The notes: generated by a model from the letters alone, not told the origin. A DNA stretch of 64,000 bases from Kaustia mangrovi (GCF_015482775.1 NZ_CP058214.1:3772501-3836500), one strand, 5' to 3'. Shown: positions 1 to 8,931, counted from the first letter of the stretch. Numbers and translations: made by a program.

Positions 1-167
1 CAGCGGAGGATTGCCTTGTTGACGAGCGCGTCGTAGACGATGGCGTCGGCCGTCGTGACGGCATGGTGGCCGATGAGCGTCATGAGCCCCGGCGCGCCGG
101 GGCCGGCGCCGACGAGCCATACCGTGCCGGGCTCGAAATCGGGAAAGTCGTGGGGCTCCGGCGTCAT
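1..167 (-). CDS. cobA: Uroporphyrinogen-III C-methyltransferase, N-terminal part (runs off window)
   Basis: Only the first 55 codons are inside the window. They read as the start of a tetrapyrrole methylase: after about 17 residues comes VWLVGAGPGAPGLMTL, the glycine-rich SAM-binding strand of this fold, then HHAVTTADAIVYDALVN, which is typical of SUMT (CobA/CysG C-terminal domain). SUMT makes precorrin-2 from uroporphyrinogen III, the entry to the corrin branch. It is divergent from cbiD with only about 35 bases between the starts. Its place beside the other cob genes supports the call. The downstream part and any fusion partner cannot be seen. Confidence 0.85.
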   Translation of the reverse strand, partial: MTPEPHDFPDFEPGTVWLVGAGPGAPGLMTLIGHHAVTTADAIVYDALVNKAILR

Positions 168-202
168 CGGGCGCTCCCGGACGGGCTGCGGCGGGAAGGA
201 CC

Positions 203-1297
203 ATGGGCGAGACGAGCGACACACACGCGACCGCGCTCAGGCGGGGCTGGACGACCGGCGCCTGCGCCACCGCCGCGACGCGCGCGGCCTATGAGGCGCT
301 GCTCACCGGCGCCTTTCCCGACCCCGTGGAGATCGTGCTGCCGCGCGGCGAGCGGCCCGCCTTCGCCCTGGCGCTGGAGGAGCTCGGGGAGGATGTCGCG
401 CGCGCCGGCATCGTGAAGGATGCGGGCGACGATCCGGATGTGACCCACGGCGCGCTCATCGTCTCCCGGGTGACGCGTCTCGCGCCGGGCGCGGGCGTCG
501 TGTTCCGGGCGGGCGAGGGGGTGGGCGAGGTGACGCGCGCCGGCCTTCCCGTGCCGCCGGGCGAGCCCGCCATCAATCCCGTGCCGCGCCGCATGATGGC
601 CGAGACCGTCGCCGAGACCGCGCGCCGCCATGGCGGGACAGGCGACGTGGAGGTCGAGATTTCCGTGCCCGGCGGCGAGGCGCTGGCGCAAAGGACGCTC
701 AATCCGCGCCTCGGCATTCTGGGCGGCATCTCGATTCTCGGCACGACCGGCATCGTCAGGCCGTTCTCCTGCTCCGCCTGGATCCACGGCATCCGCGAGG
801 GCATCGACGTGGCCCGCGCGGCGGGCCTTGCCCATGTCGCCGGCGCGACGGGGTCCACCTCGGAGGCCGCCGTCAGGGCGCTCTACGGCCTGCCCGACCA
901 TGCCCTTATCGACATGGGCGACTTCGTCGGCGGCATGCTGAAGCATCTGCGCGCCCATCCCGTCGAACGCGTCACGATTGCCGGCGGCTTCGGCAAGCTC
1001 GCCAAGCTCGGCCAGGGCATGCTGGACCTTCATTCCGGCCGCTCTCAGGTCGATTTCGATTGGCTTGCCGCCCGGGCCGCCGAGCGCGGCGGCAGCGACG
1101 GCCTCAAGGCCCGCATCCGCGGCGCCAACACGGCGGCGGAGGCCCTGGCGCTTGCCGGCGCGGAGGGCGTCGACCTGGCGGCCGCCGTCGCCGAGGCCGC
1201 GCGCGCGACCGCGCTCGCCACGCTGCGCGGCGCGCCGGTCGGCATCGAGGTGCTGGTCTTCGACCGCAAGGGGGAGCTGATCGCCCGTGCCGGATAG
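203..1297 (+). CDS. cbiD: Cobalt-precorrin-5B C1-methyltransferase CbiD
   Basis: 364 residues, the normal CbiD length. The N-terminus carries RRGWTTGACATAA (residues 13-25), the family signature. A second conserved block GGISILGTTGIVRPFS lies near residue 173, and TIAGGFGKLAKLGQGMLD near 258. CbiD methylates C1 of the corrin ring, a step belonging to the early-cobalt route; the late-cobalt route normally uses CobF for precorrin-6A synthesis, and no cobF is seen here. A GGAAGGA ribosome site lies just before the ATG. It overlaps the next gene cobK by 11 bases, so the two are probably translationally coupled. Confidence 0.95.
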   Translation: MGETSDTHATALRRGWTTGACATAATRAAYEALLTGAFPDPVEIVLPRGERPAFALALEELGEDVARAGIVKDAGDDPDVTHGALIVSRVTRLAPGAGVVFRAGEGVGEVTRAGLPVPPGEPAINPVPRRMMAETVAETARRHGGTGDVEVEISVPGGEALAQRTLNPRLGILGGISILGTTGIVRPFSCSAWIHGIREGIDVARAAGLAHVAGATGSTSEAAVRALYGLPDHALIDMGDFVGGMLKHLRAHPVERVTIAGGFGKLAKLGQGMLDLHSGRSQVDFDWLAARAAERGGSDGLKARIRGANTAAEALALAGAEGVDLAAAVAEAARATALATLRGAPVGIEVLVFDRKGELIARAG

Positions 1298-2033
1298 ACC
1301 GACCATCCTCATCCTTGGCGGCACCGGCGAGGCGAGGGCGCTGGCCTCCAACCTCGCCGGCGACGCGCGATACCGCATTGTCTCCTCGCTTGCCGGGCGC
1401 ACGGCGGCCCCGCTCCTGCCGGACGGCGCGGTGCGCCGGGGCGGCTTCGGGGGCACTGAGGGGCTTGCCGCATATCTGCGCGACGAGGGGGTCGCGCTGG
1501 TCGTCGATGCGACCCATCCCTTCGCAGCGCGCATGTCGGAGAACGCCGCGGCGGCCTGCTCCGAACTCGGCCTGCCGCTCGCGAGGCTCGAACGTCCGGC
1601 CTGGCGGGCCGGGCCGGGCGACGACTGGCGCATGGTCGCCGATGCCCGCGAGGCGGCCCGCGCCATACCGGCGGGCGCACGGGCGCTGCTGACGGTCGGC
1701 GGCGGCGAGATCGCGCCGTTCCTCGAGCGAGGCGACGCCACCTTCGTGGCGCGGATGATCGAACCGCCGGCGATCCCGGTCCCCGCCCATTGCGAGATCC
1801 TGCTCGCCCGCCCGCCCTTCACGGTTTCGGGCGAGATGGCGCTCATGCGCGAGCGCGCCATCGACATGCTGGTGACGAAGAATTCCGGCGGCGCGGCGAC
1901 GGCCGCGAAGCTCGAGGCCGCCCGCGGGCTGCGACTGCCCGTCCTCATGATCGCACGGCCGCAGAAGTCGCCCGCACCGTCCGCGGCGACGATCGCGGAG
2001 ATGCTGGCGCTCATCGACCGCACGCTGGGGTAG
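1287..2033 (+). CDS. cobK: Precorrin-6A reductase
   Basis: 248 residues, usual for CobK/CbiJ. The GTG start at 1287 overlaps the end of cbiD by 11 bases and is followed at once by PTILILGGTGEARALA (residues 5-20), the Rossmann dinucleotide loop of this family. A conserved block near residue 170-200 contains ARPPFTVSGEMALM and VTKNSGG, also typical. The enzyme reduces the C18-C19 bond of the ring with NADPH after CbiD acts. It is the last gene of the short plus-strand unit, and a small GC hairpin follows the stop at 2036-2055. Confidence 0.95.
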   Translation: MPDRPTILILGGTGEARALASNLAGDARYRIVSSLAGRTAAPLLPDGAVRRGGFGGTEGLAAYLRDEGVALVVDATHPFAARMSENAAAACSELGLPLARLERPAWRAGPGDDWRMVADAREAARAIPAGARALLTVGGGEIAPFLERGDATFVARMIEPPAIPVPAHCEILLARPPFTVSGEMALMRERAIDMLVTKNSGGAATAAKLEAARGLRLPVLMIARPQKSPAPSAATIAEMLALIDRTLG

Positions 2034-2035
2034 CG

Positions 2036-2055
2036 CCCCGCTTTCGCGGGGATGA
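2036..2055. repeat. Half copy of the 'pure-hairpin' palindromic repeat after cobK
   Basis: Three bases after the cobK stop lies CCCCGCTTTCGCGGGGATGA, a short hairpin. It matches the right half of the fuller copy at 8944-9017 (CCCGCTTTCGCGGGAATGAC). It could act as a transcript end for cbiD-cobK, but has no T-run. Confidence 0.6.
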
Positions 2056-2097
2056 CGAGGGGAGAGCCGGTGCGGGGACATGGATGCGCCATGCTCG

Positions 2098-2235
2098 CCC
2101 CCTCACCCTCCCATCGCTCATGCGATGGGCCCCTCCCTCTCCCGCGAGGGGAGAGGGGAAACGGGGGGAGCCCGTCAGAAGACCCCTCTCCCCTCGCGGG
2201 AGAGGGTGGCGCCGATGGCGCCGGGTGAGGGGGTG
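2098..2235. repeat. Dispersed palindromic repeat, family A, copy 1 (double unit)
   Basis: Two inverted units between the convergent genes cobK and cobM. The left edge is CCCCCTCACCCTCCC and the right edge GGGTGAGGGGG. Each unit pairs a variable hairpin (left CCCATCGC-TCAT-GCGATGGG; right GGCGCC-GAT-GGCGCC) with a conserved hairpin (CTCTCCC-GCGA-GGGGAGAG). Related copies lie at 12067, 19811, 29669 and 31347. The symmetrical structure could stop transcription from both sides. Confidence 0.85.
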
Positions 2236-2268
2236 TGCGCCCGCGATATGAGGGGGACCGGCCCATGC

Positions 2269-3042
2269 TCACCCCCTCGCTGCCGTCTTCCGGTTGCGCA
2301 ATATGTGCTCGTGTGCCTCGTCATAGAGGGCGGAATCGCGGAAATCCTCGGGCGCGAGCGCAGGGCCGACGAGGACCAGCGCGGTGCGGGTGATCTTGGC
2401 CGCGCGCACCTTGCCGGCAATGTCCGACAGCGTGCCGCGGATCACCTGTTCGTCGGGCCAACTCGCGCGATAGACGACGGCGACCGGGCAGTCCGCGCCG
2501 TAATGGGGAGAGAGCGCGCGCTCCACCTCGCGCAAATTGCGGATGGAGAGATGGATGGCGAGCGTCGCACGCGAGCGCGCCAGCGTGTCGAGCGTCTCGC
2601 CGGGCGGCATGGCGGAAGCCTTCATGGTCGTGCGCGTGAGGATCACGGTCTGCGCGATCTCCGGCACGGTGAGCTCCGCCTTGAGCGTCGCGGCGGCGGC
2701 GGCGAAGGCCGGCACGCCGGGCGTGATGTCGTAGGGAATGGCGAGCGCGTCGAGCCGCCGGATCTGCTCCGCGATGGCCCCGTAGAGCGAGGGGTCGCCG
2801 GAATGGACGCGCGCGACATCGAGCCCCGCCTCGTGGGCGCGCTCGATCTCCGCGACGATCTCGTCGAGCGTCATGGGCGCGGTGTCGACGACGCGGGCGC
2901 CCTGCGGAGCGGCCTCCACCACCTCGCGCGGGACGAGGGAGCCCGCATAGAGGCAGACGGGGCACCGCTCGATGAGCCTCAGGCCCCGCACCGTGATGAG
3001 GTCCGGCGCGCCGGGGCCGGCGCCGATGAAGTGGACGGTCAT
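2269..3042 (-). CDS. cobM: Precorrin-4 C11-methyltransferase
   Basis: 257 residues, the right length for CobM/CbiF. It opens with [20 protein letters not shown], the SAM-binding loop of tetrapyrrole methylases, and carries [11 protein letters not shown] mid-protein, the conserved product loop. It methylates C11 of the ring. The ATG at 3042 is chosen because it overlaps the stop of the upstream cbiG-cobJ gene as ATGA (3039-3042); upstream residues in the same frame are an antisense shadow. It is the last gene of the seven-gene minus-strand operon. The stop lies next to the repeat copy at 2098-2235. Confidence 0.95.
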   Translation of the reverse strand: MTVHFIGAGPGAPDLITVRGLRLIERCPVCLYAGSLVPREVVEAAPQGARVVDTAPMTLDEIVAEIERAHEAGLDVARVHSGDPSLYGAIAEQIRRLDALAIPYDITPGVPAFAAAAATLKAELTVPEIAQTVILTRTTMKASAMPPGETLDTLARSRATLAIHLSIRNLREVERALSPHYGADCPVAVVYRASWPDEQVIRGTLSDIAGKVRAAKITRTALVLVGPALAPEDFRDSALYDEAHEHILRNRKTAARG

Positions 3043-4862
3043 GATGGCCCTTTCTTCCGGTGGTAGCCGCGCGGCGTGTAGACCCATTGCGAGCCGTCGC
3101 TGAGGGCCAGCGCGCGGGTAGTCGAGGCGCCGACGACGACGAGGGTCAGCATGTCGACGACCTCCGGATCGAAGCCGGCGAGCGTCGTCACGGTCACCGT
3201 CTCCGCCGGCCGGCCGAGATTCGCCGCCACGATGACGGGCGTGTCGTCGGGCCGGTGGCGGGCGAGGATGCGCATGGCGCGGGCAAGCTGATCGGTCCGC
3301 CTCTGCGAGCGCGGATTGTAGAAGCAGGTGACGAAGTCGCCGCGCGCGGCCGCCTCGACACGTCGCTCGATGACCTCCCAAGGCGTCAGGAGATCCGACA
3401 GGGAGATGGCGCAGAAATCGTGGCCGAGCGGCGCGCCGGCCTTGGCGGCGGCGGCCTGGAGGGCGGAGATGCCGGGGGAGACGACGATCTCCGCGCGCCG
3501 TGCGGCCTCGGAAACCGCGCGCGGGCCCGCCGCCCCGTCGACCAGTTCGAAGACCAGCGCCGCCATGGCGTAGATGCCGGCATCGCCCGACGAGACGAGC
3601 GCCACGTCGCGGCCCTCGCCGGCGAGCTCCAGCGCATGGCGCACGCGCGCCTCCTCCTCGCCGAGCTTGAAGCGGTGCTGTCTCTTGCCCGCCGAGAGCG
3701 GCTCGAGCAGATTGAGATAGAGGCCGTAGCCCACCCAGTCTGTCGCTTCCAGAAGCAGGGTGTCGGCTTCCGGGCTGCGCCAGCCTTGCGCGCCGGGGCC
3801 GATGCCGATGACCGACAGCCGCCCGCGCGCCCGCCCGATGGCGGCCGGATCGGCGATGGGGTGAGGCGCCCGGGCAACGGCGCATGTGGCGTTGGCCGAA
3901 CGGGTCTTCTCCACGGCGAGCCGGGCCTCGGGGCCCGCCGCGGCGAGGCTTGCGCCCTCCGCGACGCCCGGACAGCCGACCTCGGCGCGCACCGTCTCCG
4001 ACGGGTTGGCGAGCCGTGCCTCCTCGCCGGCGAGCGTTTCCGCGGAGAAGAACCGGGCCGGGACGCCCAGATGGCGGGCCAGCGCATGGACGGCGGCCTC
4101 GTCGGCCTTCACGTCGATGGAGGCGACCAGCGCGACCGATTGCGGCGCGAGGCCGTGCGCCTTAAGCGTGTCCTCGGCAAGGGCGATGAGCTCCTTCGGC
4201 TCGCAATTGCGAACGCAGCCGACGCCGAGCACGAGTGTTGCGGGGTGGTAGACGAGCCGTGTCTCTCCGCCCGCAACGGCCTCGTCGGTGACGGTGAGCG
4301 TCACCGCGCCACCGTCCTCGGCAAGCGGCAGGGTGGAGGCGCGAAGCCATGGCGCCTCGCCCTCGATGCGGGCGGTCCCGCCGGCAAGCAGCGCCGCCAC
4401 GGCGGCCTTCGCATGGTCGGGATTGGCGAGCGTCCAGCCGGGCGGCGGGTCGTCGAGCGCGACCCCGAAATGGATATCGCTCGCCGTCGTCACCGCGGCC
4501 ACGCCGCCCAGTGCCTCGGCGAGCGTGCGCGCCATTTCGTTGGCGCCGTGATGGCCGCCGAGCAGGGGCACGATGGTCGCCCCGTCCTCCGAAACCGCCA
4601 ATATGGGTGGTTCACTGTGCTTGTCCTGTGCAATGCCGCCGAGCGTGCGCACGAGAATGGCCGCCGCGCATACGCCGATAATGGGACGCCCGGCGGCGAA
4701 CAGCGCGCGCAGATGGGCGCCCGTATCGGTAAAGGCCACGTCGGCCTGCGAGGCGGCGGTCCCGCGCCCGTGTACCTCGGCAGACCCCATCGCCTCCGCG
4801 ATCCGCCGCGCGGTCGCCGCACCGGACGGGGTGAGCGTGACGATGGCCGGCACCGCTACCAT
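3039..4862 (-). CDS. cbiG-cobJ: CbiG-CobJ fusion: cobalt-precorrin-5A hydrolase / precorrin-3B C17-methyltransferase
   Basis: 607 residues, about the sum of two proteins. The N-terminal part (1 to about 330) is CbiG-like: [16 protein letters not shown] near residue 59 belongs to the CbiG N-domain and [15 protein letters not shown] near 205 to the CbiG C-domain (CobE-like). From about residue 345, [14 protein letters not shown] begins a tetrapyrrole methylase matching CobJ/CbiH, with [12 protein letters not shown] and FYNPRSQRR as further family blocks. CbiG opens the ring lactone and releases acetaldehyde in the early-cobalt route; CobJ methylates C17 and contracts the ring. Joining the two consecutive activities in one chain makes sense. 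The ATG at 4862 overlaps the end of cobI by 7 bases. Confidence 0.93.
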   Translation of the reverse strand: MVAVPAIVTLTPSGAATARRIAEAMGSAEVHGRGTAASQADVAFTDTGAHLRALFAAGRPIIGVCAAAILVRTLGGIAQDKHSEPPILAVSEDGATIVPLLGGHHGANEMARTLAEALGGVAAVTTASDIHFGVALDDPPPGWTLANPDHAKAAVAALLAGGTARIEGEAPWLRASTLPLAEDGGAVTLTVTDEAVAGGETRLVYHPATLVLGVGCVRNCEPKELIALAEDTLKAHGLAPQSVALVASIDVKADEAAVHALARHLGVPARFFSAETLAGEEARLANPSETVRAEVGCPGVAEGASLAAAGPEARLAVEKTRSANATCAVARAPHPIADPAAIGRARGRLSVIGIGPGAQGWRSPEADTLLLEATDWVGYGLYLNLLEPLSAGKRQHRFKLGEEEARVRHALELAGEGRDVALVSSGDAGIYAMAALVFELVDGAAGPRAVSEAARRAEIVVSPGISALQAAAAKAGAPLGHDFCAISLSDLLTPWEVIERRVEAAARGDFVTCFYNPRSQRRTDQLARAMRILARHRPDDTPVIVAANLGRPAETVTVTTLAGFDPEVVDMLTLVVVGASTTRALALSDGSQWVYTPRGYHRKKGPS

Positions 4863-5563
4863 GCCTCGCCTCCGCGATAGACGAGGATGGTGGAGAAATA
4901 GGGGCGTTCGCCCTCGGGCATGTCGGTCAGTGCGGTGATCTTCTCGTCCTCCGTGGTGGCTGCCTCGACGATCATGGCGCAGCCGGCGAGCCCGGTGGCG
5001 TCGAGCGCCGAGCGCACCTTGTCGAAATGCCGGCCGACCTTGACGATGGCGGCGGCGTCCGTCGCATCGAGGGCTGCGCGCAGGCGCTCCTCGGGCAGCG
5101 TGGCGGGAATGACGGTCAGCACGTCGTTGCGCGCGGCGAGCGGGCGGCCGAGCGCCGCCGCGCAGGCGGTGAGCGAGGTGACGCCCGGCACGGCCTCGCA
5201 ACGGTGCGCCGCCGACAGTCGCTCGAACAGATACATGAAGCTGCCATAGAGGAACGGGTCGCCCTCGCACAGGAAGACGACGTCGCGCCCATCCGCAAGG
5301 TGCCCGGCGATGGTGCGTGCGGCCTCGTCATAGGCGGTGCGGGCGGGCGCGCGCTCGGTGCACATGGGCACGGCGATGGCGAGCTCCTCCGTGCCGGGAA
5401 CGATGGCGCCCGCGGCGATGCGGCGGGCAAGGCTCGCCCCGTCCCCGGCGGCCGGATAGGCGACAAGCCCCGCCTGCCCGATGAGGCGGTGTGCCCGGAG
5501 CGTCAGGAGCTCCGGATCGCCGGGGCCGACGCCGAGGCCATAGAAGGTTCCCTGATCCGCCAT
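4856..5563 (-). CDS. cobI: Precorrin-2 C20-methyltransferase
   Basis: 235 residues, normal for CobI/CbiL. The N-terminus has GLGVGPGDPELLTLRA (residues 9-24), the SAM-binding loop in the form specific to C20-methyltransferases. FLCEGDPFLYGSFMYL near residue 95 and AVPGVTSLTACAAALGRPL follow, both conserved. It adds the C20 methyl to precorrin-2, the first dedicated corrin step after CobA. The ATG at 5563 lies 5 bases after the cobL stop; residues further upstream in this frame are a shadow of cobL. Confidence 0.95.
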   Translation of the reverse strand: MADQGTFYGLGVGPGDPELLTLRAHRLIGQAGLVAYPAAGDGASLARRIAAGAIVPGTEELAIAVPMCTERAPARTAYDEAARTIAGHLADGRDVVFLCEGDPFLYGSFMYLFERLSAAHRCEAVPGVTSLTACAAALGRPLAARNDVLTVIPATLPEERLRAALDATDAAAIVKVGRHFDKVRSALDATGLAGCAMIVEAATTEDEKITALTDMPEGERPYFSTILVYRGGEAW

Positions 5564-5568
5564 CGCTC

Positions 5569-6774
5569 TCAAGCCTTCATCGCGCGCCACTGGAGCACGC
5601 TCATGCGCGGGCGCAGCGCCCGCTTCGCGCCGACCGGCGCCATATGGGCGATGTCGAGGCGCACGAGCTCGCCGCCGAAGCGGGCCTGCCGGTCGATCAG
5701 CGCGGCCTCCGCCTCCAGCGTCACCGTATTGGCCACGAGTCGGCCCCCGGGGCGAAGGGCCTCCCAGGCGGTTATGAACACTTCTTCGTCGGCCACCGCG
5801 CCGCCGAGGAACACCGCGTCGGGGGTTTGCGCGCCCTTCAGCGTGCCCGGCACGGCGCCGGCGGCAGTCTCGAGGGCGGGGACGCCGAGCCCCGCGGCAT
5901 TGCGGGCGATCATGGCGAGGCGGCCTTCGTCGCGCTCGAAGGCGATGGCGCGTGCGGTGCGCTCCGCGCGCAGCCATTCGATGGCGACCGAGCCGCACCC
6001 CGCCCCGATGTCCCACAGGAGCGCGCGAGGTGTCGGCCCGAGCGCGGCAAGCGTCACCGCGCGCACCTCGCGCTTGGTGAGCTGGCCATCGTGCTCGAAG
6101 GCCTCGTCGGGCAGGCCGGGGACGAGAGGCAAGAGCGTCGCGCCCGGCTCGGCCACGCAATCGATGGCGAGCGTGTTGAAGTCCGCGAACCGGCCGTCCG
6201 CGGCCTCGGCCGCCGTCATGTGCACGACGCGTTCGGTCTCGCCGCCCATATGCTCCAGAACGGCGACCGGGCTCGGCCCGTAGCCGCGTGCGACAAGCAG
6301 CCTTGCCGCCTCGCGTACGGTTTCCGCGCCGCTGGTGAGCGCGACGAGGCGCGCGCCGGGCCTGAGGAACGCTGCGAGCCGGTCGAGCGCGCGGCCGTGG
6401 AGCGACAGGCACTCCGTCTCCGCCAGCGGCCAGCCGAGGCGCGCCGCGGCGAGGCTGAAGGCGGAGGGTGCGGGGATGATCGCCATCTCCTCGAAGGGGA
6501 GGTGGCGCGCCATGGTGGCGCCGATGCCGAAATGCATCGGGTCGCCGGTCGCCAGCACGACGACGCGGCGCCCGCGCCAGCCCTTGATCGTCTCGATCAT
6601 GCCGGTGAGCGGGCTTTGCCAGTGGTGGATCTCCGCACCGGGGAGATCGGCGCCGGCGAGCACCCGTTCGGGGCCCAGTACGATGTCCGCCCGCTCGACG
6701 AGCGTGCGCGAGGCGGGCGGGAGGCCGGCAAGCCCGTCGTCGCCGATGCCGACAATGGTGAGCCACGGCGTCAT
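5569..6774 (-). CDS. cobL: Precorrin-6Y C5,15-methyltransferase (decarboxylating)
   Basis: 401 residues, the length of the fused CbiE-CbiT form. Residues 1 to about 200 are the CbiE-like methylase (WLTIVGIGDDGLAGL at the start; VVLATGDPMHFGIGATMA near 75). The C-terminal half is a CbiT-type Rossmann methyltransferase with LWDIGAGCGSVAIEWLR near residue 255. Together they methylate C5 and C15 and remove the C12 acetate carboxyl. The ATG overlaps the cobH stop as ATGA (6771-6774), so translation is probably coupled. Confidence 0.95.
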   Translation of the reverse strand: MTPWLTIVGIGDDGLAGLPPASRTLVERADIVLGPERVLAGADLPGAEIHHWQSPLTGMIETIKGWRGRRVVVLATGDPMHFGIGATMARHLPFEEMAIIPAPSAFSLAAARLGWPLAETECLSLHGRALDRLAAFLRPGARLVALTSGAETVREAARLLVARGYGPSPVAVLEHMGGETERVVHMTAAEAADGRFADFNTLAIDCVAEPGATLLPLVPGLPDEAFEHDGQLTKREVRAVTLAALGPTPRALLWDIGAGCGSVAIEWLRAERTARAIAFERDEGRLAMIARNAAGLGVPALETAAGAVPGTLKGAQTPDAVFLGGAVADEEVFITAWEALRPGGRLVANTVTLEAEAALIDRQARFGGELVRLDIAHMAPVGAKRALRPRMSVLQWRAMKA

Positions 6775-7397
6775 GGGGCGGCCTGCGGGCTGAGGGCGTT
6801 CACCGCCGCGCCGGCCATGGCGCTGCCGCCGCGCCGGCCGAGAAGCGTGAGATAGGGCACGCCGCGCGGGGCTTGCGACAGCTCCGCCTTCGATTCCGCC
6901 GCGCCGACGAAGCCCACCGGAAAGGCGAGGATGGCGGCGGGTTTCGGCGCGCCCGCATCGAGCGCCTCCAGAAGGGCGAAGAGCGCCGTCGGCGCATTGC
7001 CGATCGCGACGACCGCGCCCTCCAGATGGGGCAGCCAGAGCGAGACCGCGGCCGCCGAGCGCGTTGTGGCGTGCGCACGGGCGAGCCCCGGCGTGCGCTC
7101 GTCGTTCAGCGTGCAGCGCACCCGCGTTCCTTGCCGCAGCCGGCTGGCGATGATGGCGGCCTCGACCATGCGGCAGTCGGCGAGGATCGGCGCGCCGCTC
7201 GCGAGCGCCTTCCGCGTGGCGGCGGCCACCGACGGGTCGAAGCGCAGATCGGCCACGATATCCGGCATGCCGCAGGCATGGACGAGCCGCACCGCCACCG
7301 CCTCGAGGTCCTCCGGCAGGGCGGCGAGATCCGCCTCCCGCCTGACCGTTGCGAAGGAGCGCTCATAGATCGCCGCGGGATCGCGCAGATAGTCCAT
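6771..7397 (-). CDS. cobH: Precorrin-8X methylmutase
   Basis: 208 residues, normal for CobH/CbiC. The start MDYLRDPAAIYERSFATVR is typical of the family. RLVHACGMPDI (residues 37-47) contains His40, in the place of the catalytic histidine that moves the methyl from C11 to C12 to give hydrogenobyrinate. ILADCRMVEAAI and IGNAPTALFALLE are also family blocks. The ATG at 7397 is used rather than longer in-frame options because the region upstream is the antisense of the cbiX histidine tail. It is 55 bases downstream of cbiX. Confidence 0.95.
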   Translation of the reverse strand: MDYLRDPAAIYERSFATVRREADLAALPEDLEAVAVRLVHACGMPDIVADLRFDPSVAAATRKALASGAPILADCRMVEAAIIASRLRQGTRVRCTLNDERTPGLARAHATTRSAAAVSLWLPHLEGAVVAIGNAPTALFALLEALDAGAPKPAAILAFPVGFVGAAESKAELSQAPRGVPYLTLLGRRGGSAMAGAAVNALSPQAAP

Positions 7398-7452
7398 CGA
7401 GTTCGATCCTCGTCTCTCCAGTCTCTGACGCCATGTCCGCGCCCGACAGGCG

Positions 7453-8496
7453 TCAACCCGATCCCAGCGTCTTCGGCCCCAGCGGATGGTCGGCATGGGG
7501 GTAGGGATGATGGTGATGACCGTGATCGTGGCCATGGCCGTGATGGTGGTCATGTCCGTGATCGTGGTGGTGGTGATGATGACCGTCGCCGTGGCCATGA
7601 TCGTGGCTGTGCGCCTCGCCCGTGCCGGCGCCCTCCACATGGTGGTGGTGGCTCTCCTGCGGCAGGCCGACCTCCGCCTCGAAGCCGAGGATCTGCGTGC
7701 GGTACTTGCACAGCGCGCAGTTCATGGCCGTCTCGCCCTCGAGAATCTGCTCCACGCGCTCCTGCAGCGTGTCGAGCACCAGCGGGTGGTCGTTGAGATA
7801 GGGCGCCTTGACGAACTCGATGTCGGGGAACTTCGCGGCGGCCTCGTCGGTCTGGTCGTAGATCCGCTTCACCAGGATGCCGGTGAACAGGAAATACGGG
7901 AAGACGACGATGCGCTTGAAGCCGAGCCGCGCGGCATGCTCCAGCGCGGGACGGACCAGCGGGAAGGTGACGCCCGAATAGGCCGTCTCGCCCCAGCCGA
8001 AGCCGAAACCTTCCCACAGCATGCGCATGACCTTGGCGACATTGGAGTTGGCGTCCGGGTCCGACGCGCCGCGCCCGACGACGACGAGCAGCGTCTCTTC
8101 CACCGGCACGGATGGCCCCGCCGCGTCGAGCGCTTGCCTGATGCGCTCGCCGGCGGCGCGGATCATCTTCGCGTCGATCCCGGCCTCCTTGGCGTAGTCG
8201 ATGCGGAAGCCGTCGTGGTTCGCCGCATAGGTGTTGAGCACCGACGGGATGTCGTTCTTGGCGTGGCCGGCGGCGAACAGCATGCCCGGCACGGCGAGCA
8301 CGCGGTTGACGCCCTGCTCGCGCAGTTTGTCGAGGCCGGTGCGGATGATCGGCGTGGCGAACTCCAGATAGCCGTATTCGACCGGATAGTCGGGCATGCG
8401 CGCGCGCAAGGCTTCCGCCGCGCGGCGGAACTCGTCCACCGCGTTCTCGTCGCGGCTGCCGTGACCGCAGACCATGATGCCGAGTTGCTCGCTCAT
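7453..8496 (-). CDS. cbiX: Sirohydrochlorin cobaltochelatase, long form with histidine-rich tail
   Basis: 347 residues. Two CbiX repeats are visible: GIMVCGHGSRDEN at residues 6-18 and LVVVGRGASDPDANSN near 138, the metal-binding and pocket segments. Near residue 258 comes MNCALCKYR, the C-x2-C site that in long CbiX proteins is linked to an Fe-S centre. The last 70 residues (about 279-335) are mostly His with Gly and Asp, a likely cobalt store. It inserts Co2+ into sirohydrochlorin at the start of the early-cobalt route. The ATG overlaps the preceding small gene by 4 bases (8493-8496). Confidence 0.93.
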   Translation of the reverse strand: MSEQLGIMVCGHGSRDENAVDEFRRAAEALRARMPDYPVEYGYLEFATPIIRTGLDKLREQGVNRVLAVPGMLFAAGHAKNDIPSVLNTYAANHDGFRIDYAKEAGIDAKMIRAAGERIRQALDAAGPSVPVEETLLVVVGRGASDPDANSNVAKVMRMLWEGFGFGWGETAYSGVTFPLVRPALEHAARLGFKRIVVFPYFLFTGILVKRIYDQTDEAAAKFPDIEFVKAPYLNDHPLVLDTLQERVEQILEGETAMNCALCKYRTQILGFEAEVGLPQESHHHHVEGAGTGEAHSHDHGHGDGHHHHHHDHGHDHHHGHGHDHGHHHHPYPHADHPLGPKTLGSG

Positions 8497-8705
8497 GTCT
8501 CCGCTCCGTCCATGGCGCGGCGCTCGGCGCGCTTGCGCAATGCGCGGCGCAGGACGAGACCGGCGCTGATGGCGGCGACGCCGAGGAAGATGGCGAGCGC
8601 GATATAGTGGCTGTGGCCGTGGCCCTCGTCGGCGAGATGGCCCGGATGGGCGAGCGCGGCCGTGGTCGCGGAGAGGGTGAAAAGGGCGGCAAGCATCGTC
8701 TTCAT
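8493..8705 (-). CDS. Small membrane protein with signal peptide and HPGH motif
   Basis: 70 residues. A clear signal peptide (MKTMLAALFTLSATTAALA) ends just before HPGHLADEGHGHSHY, a short His-rich periplasmic stretch. One membrane helix (about 34-54, ALAIFLGVAAISAGLVL) and a basic cytoplasmic tail follow. A strong ribosome site AAGGAGGT stands 6 bases before the ATG at 8705. It is the first gene of the corrin operon and overlaps cbiX as ATGA. The His content and the neighbours suggest a role in cobalt binding or delivery, which is inference. I do not recognise a named family with certainty. Confidence 0.75.
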   Translation of the reverse strand: MKTMLAALFTLSATTAALAHPGHLADEGHGHSHYIALAIFLGVAAISAGLVLRRALRKRAERRAMDGAET

Positions 8706-8739
8706 GGCAACCTCCTTGGGCGATCGAATGAGTGCAACG

Positions 8740-8931
8740 TCAGGAGGTCGCCGGCTTGAGAGCATGGCTCTCGCGCCAGAGATATCCCGCAGCTCCGGAC
8801 TTGGTCCCGCCTTTGGTCGACCGCACCGGAATCGCTTTCAGTTCCTCCAGGAACGCTGCGTGTTTGGGGTTTAACGTGTGTCGGTGGCTCCTTGGAACGT
8901 TGTTGTCCGTCGTGAAGCGACATGCGCAGGG
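8740..8931 (-). pseudogene. Possible gene remnant, C-terminal fragment without a start
   Basis: An open frame of 63 residues between two stops reads like a real protein tail: NPKHAAFLEELKAIPV then RSTKGGTKSGAAGYLWRE and a stop at 8740. It has no ATG, GTG or TTG start. Third-position GC is lower than in the flanking genes. I do not recognise the family. It may be a decayed insert, or chance; confidence is low. No cobalamin riboswitch was found in this leader of the corrin operon. Confidence 0.25.

Noticed and set aside
164-2272. Long minus-strand frame opposite cbiD and cobK
   Set aside because: It is the antisense of two clear genes, has no family motif and has an Arg/Ala/Gly composition typical of shadow frames in high-GC DNA.
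8706-8880. Possible second cobalamin riboswitch before the corrin operon
   Set aside because: I looked for the B12 box, GCCACTG and GCAACTG landmarks on the minus strand and did not find them in order.
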